The notes below the pieces were generated by a model, which did not search any database, was not told the origin of the DNA, and worked only from the letters and a program-made list of their open reading frames with translations. Made by a program: the position numbers and the translations under genes. This document shows, one piece after another, positions 49,441-60,831 of a stretch of 64,000 nucleotides of DNA. Source of the DNA: Plotosus lineatus (taxonomy: Eukaryota; Chordata; Actinopteri; Siluriformes; Plotosidae); contig CM045729.1 in NCBI GenBank assembly GCA_024760905.1, positions 608,501 to 672,500 of the forward strand. Direction: 5' to 3'. Each line of letters begins with the position of its first letter. Positions within the stretch are counted from its first letter, which is position 1.

Positions 49441-50420
49441 ATAAACTTTCTGCACCATGAAACTGTAAATAGTTATATATTGTAAATAGACAAACACTTT
49501 ATAGAACCAAAGGGAAAATGTATTCATAAATCATATAAACAGTTTGAGACTTGTACAGGTATGAGGTAATAATCTGCAGCTATCAAATTTCCACATTTTA
49601 TATAAATACTAGTGATAAAGCATTATTTAATACAGCAGTGAATGTGTTACCTTAGTTTGGATTCAGAGCAGCAAATGTGAAGTATCATGTTGGTGCTCAC
49701 CTGGATTGTATATGCAAAATTTATCACAGAAGGCTGATGTCAATGCTTCCTTTACATAGGTGCAGTTGATCTTTTATCAAATGAAAGTTTAAGTAACATA
49801 TGTACTTGAGAGAGAGTTCTACTTTTGTATAAGTGTCAATTTTGTAAGCAAACAAGGTATGGAATTTTAACAAAATTTGTAAAATTTTGATGATAAAATT
49901 AGTGGGTTTTAAGGTAAAAAATCTGTAAACTCCATGACCTCCCAGGGACTTTGACCCCTGGACCCCAACCGGATCTTCGCCAGACCCTGAGCTAATTTTT
50001 CAGATTTTTTTCATCACAACCCACTCCCATCCGTGATTATTAAAACAAGCTCTGAGAGTTTTTACATTTTTGTTTAGTTCAGGAAACAGACTCAGTCTCT
50101 ATATCATTGAACTTTACTTTGAGTGACGACTCTCTGCAGCTAGCAGGTGCTCAGATTAGCCTGTTTGTTTGCTCTCTGGCTTTCCCTCTGTATAGTCACT
50201 GACTGACTTGTCCTGTTCTTAGACTGTGTGCTATGGATACCGTCCCACCCTATCAGGCCAGGTTTAGCCTCAAAAGTCCTCCAATTATCTATAAAACACA
50301 CTTCTTTTTCACAATATTACTTGTACATCCCGCAGTTCAGTGACTGTCGCATGCAGTAAGCTACATCATGCCATATTGGGATGGGACCAGAGCCTATTAC
50401 AGCATGGGATATCACCTTCG
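49441..50420. other. No gene seen; AT-rich
   Basis: Starts with an AATAAA at 49438 that may close the hAT-like unit. Nothing else recognised. Confidence 0.45.
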
Positions 50421-50645
50421 CTAATTTCCACATCCTATACACACTGTGTTTAAAGCAGCAGTCAAATCTAAATGCACCAGCACAGTGGAGTTCCCCAAAC
50501 CAACAGGAAATAGATCATTAAAAATTCTCGCAAGAACTGTGTCAGTACTGTAACATTGTTTAAAGCCATACTGAAACATTTCAGGGATGCCATTGTCATT
50601 CAGAAAACTTTGCAACTGGATATGGACAAATTGCTCTAGAATGCT
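50421..50645 (-). mobile_element. L2-like LINE polymerase fragment
   Basis: Minus translation LQSFLNDNGIPEMFQYGFKQ, YSTDTVLARIFND and VLVHLDLTAALNTV corresponds to the segment up to and including the A box of L2-group polymerases (the A-box Asp-to-Asn change inactivates it). Confidence 0.7.
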
Positions 50646-50741
50646 ACAAAGGTAACTTTGAAATTGGTCTAAAATTTGAAAAGATGGAAGGGGTTAAATA
50701 TATTTTTTTCTTTTTTGTGAAAATGCTGCATCACATCATGT

Positions 50742-51131
50742 TTGATAGCAGCTGGAACACAACCTGATTTCAGAGATGTATTTATTCACAGGAGAACATA
50801 TGATCTTAAGTGGTTCAATCCCACCAATCAGGTATTGTCTTCCCTATTACATGGGCAAACACATGTACACCCCACCGGGAGAGAGAAGACAGTCACCACA
50901 CACAGGCGCCATTTTGCCCCTTTAATCTCGCGGAATGTGTACACAGACCTTCTGATAAAGATCAGTAAGGTGGCATCCCCTAGGCTGGTTTCTTTACATT
51001 TCTTCGCTCTTATTCAGAGAGAAAAGTCACGATCTCTGCACAGTGTTTTGATCTGCAATAATGATCAGAAATACATGTATTTAGTTGATTTTTACACAAA
51101 AAATGTAGACCTTGAAGCCGCACGTCACTGA
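50742..51131 (+). other. Unrecognised 129-codon open frame
   Basis: Starts MIAAGTQPDFRDVFIHRRTY and ends KNVDLEAARH. No domain or splice context was recognised; the central part is CpG-bearing. It could be chance or part of an unknown repeat. Confidence 0.15.
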
Positions 51132-51405
51132 TTCAAACACACGAGGAAAGCTGGGGTCGGTTATTTGTGATTTACTGACTTGGTTTGATTAAAGTAACGT
51201 AAAATACATTCCACATAACAGTTTTAATATTGATCTTTATTCATCTTTCTGGAAATTAAAAATACAAGTGTTTAATTCTTTAAACACTGATTTTTTTTTT
51301 TTTAAAGCAAAATCTCACCTGAATCTTGTTTATACGTATTAACATAAAACCGGTACATATTTCAATTACATTTACAGACGCTCCCCGACTTATGTTTATC
51401 CGTTT

Positions 51406-52741
51406 TGAGCAGATGCCGGAGGAGTGGAGGAGAAGTGTGCTGGTGCCCATTTTTAAGAACAAGGGAGACGTGCAGAGTTGCAGCAACTACAGAGGGATAA
51501 AGTTGATGAGCCATACGATGAAGTTATGGGAAAGAATAGTGGAAGCTAGACTAAGGGCAGAGGTCAGCATTTGTGAACAACAGTTTGGATTCATGCCAAG
51601 AAAGAGCACCACAGATGCAATGTTTGCCTTGAGGATGTTAATAGAGAAGTACAGAGAAGGTCAGAGGGAGCTACATTGTGCCTTTGTGGATCTGGAAAAA
51701 GCATATGACAGGGTGCCAAGAGAAGAACTGTGGTATTGCATGAGGAAGTCTGGAGTGGCAGAGAAGTATGTTAGAGTGGTGCAGGACATGTATGAGAGAT
51801 GTAAGACAGTGGTGAGGTGTGCTGTCGGTGTGACCGACGAATTCAAGGTGGAGGTGGGACTGCATCAAGGGTCAGCTCTGAGCCCCTTCTTGTTTGCTAT
51901 GGTGATGGACGGGCTGACAGACGAGGTGAGACAAGAATCTCCATGGACTATGATGTTTGCAGATGACATCGTGATCTGTAGTGAGAGCAGAGAACAAGTG
52001 CAGGAAAATCTAGAGAGGTGGAGGTATGCCCTGGAAAGGAGAGGAATGAAGGTTAGCCTCAGAAAATCAGAATACATGTGTGTGAATGAGAAGGACCCAG
52101 GAGGAACGGTGATGTTACAGGGAGCAGAGATAACGAAGGTGGAGGATTTTAAGTACTTAGGCTCAACAATCCAGAGCAATGGAGAGTGTGGAAAAGAGGT
52201 GAAGAAGCGTGTGCAGGCAGGCTGGAATGGTTGGAGAAAAGTATCCGGTGTGATGTGCGATAGGAGAGTGTCAGCAAGAATGAAGGGAAAAGTGTACAAG
52301 ATGGTGGTGAGGCCAGCGATGTTGTATGGCTTAGAAACAGTGGCGCTGAGGAAAAGGCAGGAGGCAGAGCTAGAGGTAGCGGAGATGAAAATGTTGAGGT
52401 TCTCTCTGGGAGTAACAAGGATGGATAGGATCAGAAATGAGTATATCAGAGGGACAGCCCACGTAAGATGTTTTGGAGACAAAGTCAGAGAGGCTAGATT
52501 GAGATGGTTTGGACATGTACAGAGGAGGGATAGTGAGTATATTGGCAGTAGGATGCTGAGGTTGGAACTACCAGGCAGAAGGCCTCGAGGAAGACCGAAG
52601 AAGAGATTTATGGATGTGGTGAAGGAAGACATGAAGGTCGCTGGAGTCAGAAAAGACGATGCGGAGGACAGGGTGAGGTGGAGGCGGATGATTTGCTGTG
52701 GCGACCCCTGAAGGGAGCAGCCGAAAGTAAAAGAAGAAGAA
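51406..52741 (+). mobile_element. RTE LINE copy J, 5' truncated
   Basis: Begins within the polymerase at TGAGCAGATGCCGGAGG and runs to the full tail GGGAGCAGCCGAAAGTAAAA, GAAGAAGAAG at 52741, followed by a short (AT)n. The 5' point is inside the Tigger-like left end. Confidence 0.9.
51407..52711 (+). pseudogene. RTE reverse transcriptase, copy J, uninterrupted
   Basis: About 434 codons of RTE polymerase and C-terminus without a stop: VPIFKNKGDVQSCSNYRGIK, QFGFMPRKSTTDAMFA, FVDLEKAYDRVPR, LHQGSALSPFLFAMVMDGL, MMFADDIVICSE, EDFKYLGSTIQSNGECGKEV, then VRPAMLYGLETVALRKRQEA and WFGHVQRRDSEYIG, ending ICCGDP. Upstream codons (51326-51406) come from flanking DNA. The lack of damage and near identity with copy K point to recent insertion. 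Without an endonuclease it cannot act alone. Confidence 0.88.
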
Positions 52742-53374
52742 GATATATATATATATATATGGAGAGAGAGAGAGGTGAATTAACTATCTGCTTAGATTGG
52801 TACAATCTACCATGCATACTCAGTTAAGCAAAGAGAGTTGTAAAATGAATGAAAACCCAAGACAGACAACTCTGCTCTGCTGATTCACATCAGTGATTCA
52901 CATCAGTGCAGGCTGAGTACTAAACGAGTTCAACGCCGCCCTTGCACACTTAAAAGACTGGAAGTCCGTATAACCTGCGCTTTGTTTCAAGCAAGTAAAC
53001 TACTTTCAGCAAGTGCACTACTTTTGGTATTGAGCGCCTCACATATTGTAAGCGTTGATTGGCTGTTTTAAGCTTCACGTGAAGTGAGTTGGCTCAGCTT
53101 CATGTCATGTGACTATCTGTTGACCATCAGAACCATTTACAAGCAGGAAAATCACATCACAGAGAATGTTAAAGGTTATATTTGATACTGTATTTGATAT
53201 TTGATGAGTGAATTTGATTAAAATGTATCAATTTGAAATTATTTTGCTTGAATATAATTTATTTGAAATTAATGTCGATATTATTTGATATATTTGATAT
53301 TATTTTACAATGATATGTTTATAATAATTGATTTAGGGGTGTTTTATGAAATACGGTAATGGTATTTATGGATG
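52742..53374. other. No gene seen; AT-rich with short (AT)n and (GA)n
   Basis: Direct repeat TGATTCACATCAGTG at 52881-52908 and runs of TATTTGATAT near 53180-53310. No element recognised. Confidence 0.45.
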
Positions 53375-53708
53375 TACTAGTCCTTTTCAAAAAATTAGCA
53401 TATTGTGATGAAGTTCATTATTTTCTGTAATGTATTGATAAAAATTAAACTTTCATATATTTTAGATTCATTGTACACCAACTGAAATATTTCAGATCTT
53501 TTTTGTTTTAATACTTGTGATTTTGACATCCAACTCATGAAAACCCAAAATTCCTATCTCAAAAAATTAGCATATCATGAAAAGCTAGTCTAAATGAGCT
53601 ATTAACCTAATCATCTGAATCAACCAATAAATCAACTGTAAACACCTGCAAAAGATTCCCAAGGCTTTTAAAAACTCCCAGCCTGGTTCATTCCTCAAAA
53701 CCGCAATC

Positions 53709-54657
53709 ATGGGTAAGACTGCTGACCTGACTGCTGTCCAGAAGCCCATCATTGACACCCTCAAGCAAGAGGGTAAGACACAGAAAGAAATCTCTGAACG
53801 AATAGGCTGTTCCCAGAGTGCTGTATCAGGACACCTCAGTGGGACGTCTGTGGGAAGGAAAAAGTGAAAGAAGGGACAATTCCAGACCTTGGGGGACCTG
53901 TGGAAGCAGTGGACTGAGTCTGTAGTAGAAACATCCAAAGCCACCGTGCACAGGCGTGTGCAGGAAATGGGCTACAGGTGCCGCATTCCGCAGGTCAAGC
54001 CACTTTTGAACCAGAAACAGCGACAGAAGCACCTGACCTGGGCTACAGAGAAGCAGCACTAGAGTGTTGCTCAGTGGTCCAAAGTACTTTTTTCGGATGA
54101 AAGCAAATTTTGCATGTCATTTGGAAGTCAAGGTGCCAGAGTTTGGAGGAAGACTGGGTAGAAGGAAATGCCAAAATGCCTGAAGTCCAGTGTCAAGTAC
54201 CCACAGTCAGTGATGGTCTGGGGTGCCATGTCAGCTGCTGATGTTGGTCCACCATGTTTTATCAAGGGCAGGGTCAATGCAGCTAGCTATCAGGAGATTT
54301 TGGAGCACTTCATGCTTTCATCTGCTGAAAAGCTTTATGGAGATGAAGATTTCATTTTTCAGCACGACCTGGCACCTGCTCACAGTGCCAAAACTACTGC
54401 TAAATGGTTTATTGACCATGGTATTACTGTGCTCAATTGGCCTGCCAACTCACCTGACCTGAACCCCATAGAGAATCTGTGGGATATTGTGAAGAGAAAG
54501 TTGAGAGACACCAGACCCAACACTGGATGAGCTTAAGGCCGCTATCGAAGCATCCTGGGCCTCCATAACACCTCAGCAGTGCCACAGGCTGATTGGCTCC
54601 ATGCCATGCCGTATTGAAGCAGTCATTTCTGCAAAAGGATTCCCAACCAAGTATTGA
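53709..54657 (+). pseudogene. Tc1-like transposase, element 1
   Basis: Starts MGKTADLTAVQKPIIDTLKQ (paired-like helix-turn-helix region, with SQSAVSGHLSG recognition part). The catalytic core shows VLFSDESKFCMSFGSQGARV (first Asp), HDLAPAHSAKTT (second Asp) and NSPDLNPIENLW (Glu, a DDE triad), ending FPTKY-like before TGA at 54655. It cuts and pastes the element at TA sites. In-frame stops after the Lys-rich hinge, near 54061 (TAG) and near 54160, with shifts around 54530, make it inactive. Confidence 0.85.
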
Positions 54658-54913
54658 ATGCATAACTGAACATAATTATTTGAAGGTTGACTTTTTTGTA
54701 TTAAAAGCACTTTTTATTGGTCAGATGAAATATGCTAATTTTTTGAGATAGGAATTTTGGGTTTTCAAGAGCTGTATGCCAAAATCATCAGTATTAAAAT
54801 AATAAAAGACCTGAAATATTTCAGTTGGTGTGCAATGAATCTAAAATATATGAAAGTTTAATTTTTATCAGTACATTACAGAAAATAATGAACTTTATCT
54901 CAATAATGCAGCC

Positions 54914-56504
54914 ATGAGGTGGGGGGGGGGGGGGGGGGCACTAACCAGTGTCTCTCCCCCTTATGCCGGTCCCAAGCCCAGAGAAATGCAGAGGGTTGTG
55001 TCAGGAAGGGCATCCGACGTAAAACCAATGCCAAACTTTTATGATGCAAATCAGAAGTATTACCCCATACCGGATCGGTCGAGGCCCGGGTTAACAACGA
55101 CCGCCATCAGTGCTGTCAATCAACAGGATGCTGATGGAAATTGGACTACTGTTGGTCGAAGACGTCGAAAAAGGAGAGGTGGGAGGCGTGTCTGTTGCCA
55201 GAGAGAGAAGAGGAAAGGCATGAGTCTAGGACTGAGAGTGGGGACTTTGAATGTTGGAACTATGCAAAGAAAAGGTAGAGAGCTGGCTGACATGATGCAG
55301 AGGAGGAAGGTGGACATACTGTGTGTTCAGGAGACCAGGTGGAAAGGTAGCAAAACAAAAAGCTTAGGAGCAGAGTTTAAGCTATTTTATCATGGTGTGG
55401 ATGGGAAGAGAAATGGAGTAGGAGTCATCTTGAAGGAGGGGTTTGTCAGGAATGTTCTAAAAGTGAAAAGAGTGTCAGACAGAGTGATGAGTCTCAAGTT
55501 AGAAATTGAAGGTGTAATGCTCAATGTTGTTAGTGCTTATGCCCCACAGGCAGGATGTGAGCGAGAAGAGAAGGAGAGATTCTGGAGTGAGTTAGATGAA
55601 GTGATGCAGAGTACCCCCAGAGGTGAAAGAGTGGTCATTGGTGCAAAGTAGTAGTGGGTGAGAGTGTTGCCAAACAGCATAGGACGGTGGTATGCAGGAT
55701 GACGCTGATGGTGAGGAAGGTGAAGAAGGCAAAGGCAGAGCAGAAGACAAAGTGGTGGAAGTTGAAAAAGGAAGAGTGTCGTGTTGTCTTCATAGAGGAG
55801 TTGAAACAGGCTTTGGGTGGCCAGGAAGTGCTTCCAAATGACTGGACAACCACAGTAAATGTGATCAGGGACACAGGTAGGAGAGTACTTGGTGTGTCCT
55901 CTGGAAGGAAAATAGATAAGGAGACTTGGTGGTGGAATGAGGAAGTGCAGGAGTGTGTACAAAGGAAGAGGTTAGCTAAGAAAAAGTGGGACATAGAGAG
56001 GACCGAAGAGAGTAAACAGGAGTACAGGGAGACACAGCGTAAGGCGAAAGTAGCAGTGGCTAAGGCCAAACAGAGGGCGTATGATGACTTGTATGATAGG
56101 TTGGACAGTAAAGAGGGAGAAAATGATCTATACAGGTTGGCACAGCAGAGAAATAGAGATGGGAAGCACGTGCAGCAAGTTAGATTGATAAAGGACAGAG
56201 AGGGAAATGTATTGACTGATGACAGAAGTGTGCTGGGAAGATGGAAAGAGTACTTTGAAGAGCTGACGAATGAGTAGAAGAGGTGACCATTGAGGAGCAG
56301 AATGTAGCAAAGATCAGTAAGGGTGAAGTGAGCAGGGCATTGAAGAGGATGAAGAATGGAAAGGCAGTTGGTCCTGATGACATACCTGTGGAGGTATGGA
56401 AGTGTCTAGGAGAGGTAGCAGTAGATTTTCTGACAAGAACATTCAACAAGGTCCTAGAGAGTGAGCAGATACCAGAGGAGAAGTATGCTGGTGCCCATTT
56501 TTAA
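54914..56504 (+). pseudogene. RTE endonuclease and linker, copy K, deleted
   Basis: Frame 54914-55651 carries LNVGT, CVQETRWKG and SAYAPQAG, then ends at VVIGAK followed by a stop because about 270 bases holding the Asp/Asn and zinc-like Cys region are gone. The linker continues at 55654-56277 (KQHRTVVCRMTLMVRK to the ERKRLAKKKWDIER-type stretch), and 56283-56504 gives KNGKAVGPDDIPVEVWKCLG with a shift at the VPI motif. No active endonuclease could be made. Confidence 0.87.
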
Positions 56505-57759
56505 GAACAAGGGAGACGTGCAGAGTTGCGGCAACTACAGAGGGATAAAGTTGATGAGCCATACGATGAAGTTATGGGAAAGAGTAGTGGAAGCTAGACT
56601 AAGGGCAGAGGTCAGCATTTGTGGACAACAGTTTGGTTTCATGCCAAGAAAGAGCACCACAGATGCAGTTTTTGCTTTGAGGATGTTAATAGAGAAGTAC
56701 AGAGAAGGTCAGAGGGAGCTACATTGTGCCTTTGTGGATCTGGAAAAAGCATATGACAGGGTGCCAAGAGAAGAACTGTGGTATTGCATGAGGAAGTCTG
56801 GAGTGGCAGAGAAGTATGTTAGAGTGGTGCAGGACATGTATGAGAGATGTAAGACAGTGGTGAGGTGTGCTGTCGGTGTGACCGACGAATTCAAGGTGGA
56901 GGTGGGACTGCATCAAGGGTCAGCTCTGAGCCCCTTCTTGTTTGCTATGGCGATGGACGGGCTGACAGACGAGGTGAGACTAGAATCTCCATGGACTATG
57001 ATGTTTGCAGATGACATTGTGATCTGTAGTGATAGCAGAGAACAAGTGCAGGAAAATCTAGAGAGGTGGAGGTATGCCCTGGAAAGGAGAGGAATGAAGG
57101 TTAGCCTCAGAAAATCAGAATACATGTGTGTAAATGAGAAGGACCCAGGAGGAACGGTGATGTTACAGGGAGCAGAGATAACGAAGGTGGAGGATTTTAA
57201 GTACTTAGGCTCAACAATCCAGAGCAATGGAGAGTGTGGAAAAGAGGTGAAGAAGCGTGTGCAGGCAGGCTGGAATGGTTGGAGAAAAGTGTCCGGTGTG
57301 ATGTGCGATAGGAGAGTGTCAGCAAGAATGAAGGGAAAAGTGTACAAGACGGTGGTGAGGCCAGCGATGTTGTATGGCTTAGAAACAGTGGCGCTCAGGA
57401 AAAGGCAGGAGGCAGAGCTGGAGGTAGCGGAGATGAAAATGTTGAGGTTCTCTCTGGGAGTAACAAGGATGGATAGGATCAGAAATGAGTACATCAGAGG
57501 GACAGCCCATGTAAGATGTTTTGGAGACAAAGTCAGAGGTGCTAGATTGAGATGGTTTGGACATGTACAGAGGAGGGATAGTGAGTATATTGGCAGTAGG
57601 ATGCTGAGGTTGGAACTACCAGGCAGAAGGCCTCGAGGAAGACTAAAGAAGAGATTTATGGATGTGGTGAAGGAAGACATGAAGGTCATTGGAGTCAGAA
57701 AAGAAGATGCAGAGGACAGGGTGAGATGGAGGCGGATGATTTGCTGTGGCGACCCCTGA
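56461..57759 (+). pseudogene. RTE reverse transcriptase, copy K
   Basis: A 432-codon open frame covering the polymerase and C-terminus, nearly identical to copy J: FVDLEKAYDRVPR, LHQGSALSPFLFAMAMDGL, MMFADDIVICSDS, EDFKYLGSTIQSNG, WFGHVQRRDSEYIG, ending ICCGDP. One unit upstream (RSMLVPIFKNKGD) is joined by a small deletion. It belongs to the LRKSEYMCVNEKDPGGTV subfamily. Confidence 0.88.
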
Positions 57760-57844
57760 AGGGAGCAGCCGAAAGTAAAAGAAGAAGAATGAACTTTATC
57801 ACAATATCCTAATTTTTTGAGAAGGACTCGTAAATACTGATAAT

Positions 57845-58552
57845 ACCTTGATCAAACACAGAGGACCAACACCAGCAGCTGACATGGCACCCCAGACCAT
57901 CACTGTCTGTGGGTTCTTGACACTGGACTTCAGACATTTTGGCAATTCCTTCTCCCCAGTCTTCCTCCAGACTCTGGCACCTTGATTTCCGAATGACATG
58001 CAAAATTTGCTTTCATCCGAAAAAAGTACTTTGGACCACTGAGCAACAGTCCAGTCCTGCTTCTCTGTAGCCCAGGTCAGGCGCTTCTGCCGCTGTTCAA
58101 AAGTGGCTTGACCTGGGGAATGCGGCACCTGTAGCCCAGAGATTTCTTTCTGTGTCTTTCCCTCTTGCTTGAGGGTGTCAATGATGGCCTTCTGGACAGC
58201 AGTCAGGTCGGCAGTCTTACCCATGATTGTGGTTTTGAGTAATGAACCAGGCTGGGAGTTTTTAAAAGCCTCAGGAATCTTTTGCAGGTGTTTACAGTTG
58301 ATTTATTGGTTGATTCAGATGATTAGGTTAATAGCTTGTTTAGACTACCTTTTCATGGTATCCAAATTTTTTGAGATAGGAACTTTGGGTTTTCATGAGC
58401 TGTATATCAAAATCAGTATTAAAACAATAAAAGACCTGAAATATTTCATTGGGGGTGCAATGAATCTAAAATATATGAAAGTTTAATTTTCATCAGTATA
58501 ATACAGAAAATAATGAACGTAATGAAAATGCTAATTTTTTGAGAAGGACGAG
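57845..58552 (-). mobile_element. Tc1-like element 2, inverted and deleted
   Basis: Right end GAGAAGGACGAG near 58552 with inverted-repeat text (58340-58550). The minus strand encodes MGKTADLTAVQKAIIDTLKQ, then a deletion joins it to ATFEQRQKRLTWATEKQDWT and VLFSDESKFCMSFGNQGARV, and it stops after GPLCLIK near 57850, where element 1 ends. Its other terminus is missing. Same family as element 1. Confidence 0.82.
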
Positions 58553-58652
58553 TGTAGTACAGTATGAGCGTCATACGTCACTGTAACAATTTGCGTTCAC
58601 TTTCAACTTACGTTTTTAATTGGGTCCGAACGCAAGTCGGGGAGCGTCTGTA

Positions 58653-59062
58653 TTTACTATGAACAGGTGAAATGAATACATCACTTTCTTCCCCCGTGGG
58701 TGTCGCTCCAGAGCTCATTACTAATCCTCCTCTGTGTTGAAGCCTGAGCTGGTTAATCCAGCTGTTAGTGTAAAGTTTAAAAAGCTGTATCTGAGTTGTG
58801 TTTGTTTTTACTTTGTTTTCCTAAAACTGTTGGGTTTCTCTAAATAAACCAGTTTGTGTACCTGCGGCTCTGTTCGTCAATCTGCTCTCGATGCACGATA
58901 CGCACTAAACCTCTCGTTATTTAAACAGGAACTTATGGCAAGTTGATTTGGACTACTTCTATTGGTCCAGTCATTATATGGTCACCCCTCTCCACAAATC
59001 TATATATAATGTAATACAGCATCTCCTAAACAAACACACTTGTGTAAACAGTGCTGTGTACA
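58653..59062. other. Intergenic; possible plus-strand polyadenylation site
   Basis: CTAAATAAACCAGTTTGTGT near 58840 combines AATAAA with a GT-rich stretch, with no gene ending seen upstream. 58966-59062 would be 3' UTR of tmem41a on minus. Confidence 0.35.
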
Positions 59063-59262
59063 TCAGTGTTGTTTCTGATCTGGGGGTGTGGACGCTGCAT
59101 GTGTGTTTCCATAGCGACGGATGAAGGCAGTCGGCAGCAGAGCAGCACAGGCGATAAGCAGCAGCTTTAACACCACACTCCATGACAACAAGTTATCCAG
59201 AGAAGACAGATCAGACAGAACCACGCCCATCTGTACGCACACCAGATTATACGGCATCAGAC
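59063..59262 (-). CDS. tmem41a: tmem41a last coding exon
   Basis: TMEM41A is a multi-pass endomembrane protein of the VTT/DedA group; its relative TMEM41B is an ER lipid scramblase. After an acceptor TGTGTGTGTATAG the exon reads LMPYNLVCVQMGVVLSDLSS, LDNLLSWSVVLKLLLIACAA (membrane segment) and LLPTAFIRRYGNTH, ending in TGA at 59065-59063. The first base completes the Gly split at the 62847 donor. Matches the end of vertebrate TMEM41A as I recall it. The first 18 exon bases are repeated upstream in the intron. Confidence 0.85.
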
Positions 59263-59380
59263 CTATACACACACACATACATGGTTATATGGCATCAGAC
59301 CCCACACATGCACGCACACATAAATAAAAGGTTATAAGGCATCGGACCCCATCCCCACACACATACATCGGCATCAGAAA
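59243..59380. repeat. Minisatellite spanning the tmem41a intron/exon boundary
   Basis: Units containing GGTTATATGGCATCAGACC (plus) recur at 59244 (exon copy), 59283, 59330 and partly 59368, separated by CA-rich spacers, with periods of about 38, 48 and 31 bases. Confidence 0.85.
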
Positions 59381-59753
59381 TCTCTGAAATTTGTTCTTTC
59401 TGAAACATTCTCTCTGTAGTTCCTGAGTGTAATCACTTGTTATACTGCATAGGAAAATCATCAATTAGTTTCATCATTCAAACATGAGATTAGTAATGAA
59501 AGAAATGATCCTTTTGAACAAAAACAGATTTTAATTTCCTTTATTATTTTTTGAGTTACATGCGCTTGAGTCTCCACATGAGCGGTGACCCTGTTTTGAG
59601 GAAACTGACGTCAAACTTTCCTAAAAATTGACACAGCTCAATTTTTCTATTGGAATTTTTCCAAGAATAAAACATGCACTGTAATCCCAAAAGACTGAAA
59701 ATGTTGAAGTCCCTCAGGTATTTGTTACACCAGGTTATTACTCGGGAATCATA
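59381..59753. other. tmem41a intron, nothing recognised
   Basis: No element or repeat seen. Confidence 0.5.
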
Positions 59754-59761
59754 GTTTATAG

Positions 59762-60823
59762 CAGTGCTTCAATTATTTTCTGTCGCCCCCCCCTTAGAAA
59801 GAGGAAAACATTTCACGCCCCCCCATATAAATAGTGTTATTTGTCTAAAAATTGTTATACGTAATCCTCTGCATAACACAGTATCCTTATTTATGTAATA
59901 AATCCTTATTAACATTATGAAATACAAAGAAAGGAAGAAATATAGATACATTTTCAACAAAGAATAACTTCATTCACAATTTTTTAGTCTTTAAAAAAAA
60001 AGATTTAAAGTGCATTAATTTGCCTGAAATTAAAAAAAGGACCTTTATTTAAACTGTCAACATTTTGACCAACAATTTAAACTATTCGATACTGAAAAAT
60101 AAAATTAAAATCAAATCAATAAATACTAATAAATTCAAATTGATCAGCAATATTAACTCAGGAGCACAATATATAAAACACTTTAACCTACAAAAAAACT
60201 TGAATAAAACAATTTGTATTATTATTATTATTATTATTGTCAAAATGATGAAGTTCAGATTAATGTCTATAATGAGCACGTTTCGCAGTGCACAGCTTTT
60301 CGAAGTCGGGTTTAAAGCCCGATACTGAACTCTCAGCTCCTGCTCAATGCTGAACTGGGACCTGCACTTATTTACGCAGCAGTGACGTCATCCAGCACGA
60401 CAGAGACCGTGTGTGCTGCAGGTAAAATCAGTTTCTCTGCTCTGTTGTGGGGTTTTTGCACTGAGCAGTTTGGAACTCCACCTTATCTGATGCTAACACA
60501 ACTCGCTGGAATTGCATTTACAAAGAGGGATGGTTGTTGGAAATATTCGGCACGTTTTCGCTGAAAAAACTCACGCAGCTCATCGCCTGATCGGGGTGTG
60601 ATGTCTTTCAGTGACGTCTGAATTTATTTGGGTTCATGCCATCCGCTGCCAATGTTTTCAGACACAGTAAACACAGTGGTCTTTCCTCGTTTCTCACCGC
60701 AGCACAGTGAAGCCGAGCACTACATCTACTTCATCATACCCCCTCAACTTAAATTCCGGGAGACTTTCGTTTGTCTCACTTTCTCTCACTGATCCCCGCC
60801 ATTGCACTATTTGAGAACCACTG
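59762..60823. mobile_element. hAT-type non-autonomous element, 1.06 kb
   Basis: Perfect 8-bp target duplication GTTTATAG (59754-59761, 60824-60831). Ends CAGTGCTTCAATTATTTTCT and inverted CAGTGGTTCTCAAATAGTGC. 8-bp duplication with CAG..CTG ends is a hAT signature. No transposase is seen inside; an (ATT)n run lies at 60216-60238. A 60-bp piece of the same family is at 36897. Confidence 0.82.
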
Positions 60824-60831
60824 GTTTATAG

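Larger units (their letters stand above)
54906..57789 (+). mobile_element. RTE LINE copy K, full-length ends
   Basis: 5' end TGCAGCCATGAGGTGGGG, tail AAAGTAAAAGAAGAAGAA. The target duplication TGAACTTTATCTCAATA / TGAACTTTATCACAATA (54889-54905, 57790-57806) lies within the Tc1 right inverted repeat. An internal deletion removes the second half of the endonuclease, joined at a shared TGCA near 55645. Confidence 0.92.
53377..57830 (+). mobile_element. Tc1-like element 1, split by RTE copy K
   Basis: TA flanks (53375-53376, 57831-57832), ends CTAGTCCTTTTCAAAAAATT and inverted CGAGTCCTTCTCAAAAAATT, terminal inverted repeats of roughly 200 bases (TTCATTATTTTCTGTAATGT, CTGAAATATTTCAG inside). The right repeat is cut at 54905/57790 by the RTE; without it the element is about 1.55 kb, usual for Tc1. 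Confidence 0.88.
51375..58650. mobile_element. Tigger-like DNA element enclosing a nest of insertions
   Basis: The left end CAGACGCTCCCCGACTTATG and the right end (inverted CAGACGCTCCCCGACTTGCG) are 7.3 kb apart, each flanked outside by TA. Little of the original interior is visible (51395-51405; 58560-58650). The space is filled by RTE copy J, a Tc1 carrying RTE copy K, and a second Tc1. Confidence 0.72.

Noticed and set aside
51865..52632. 255-codon minus-strand frame
   Set aside because: Antisense of the RTE polymerase in copy J; the same shadow occurs at every RTE copy.
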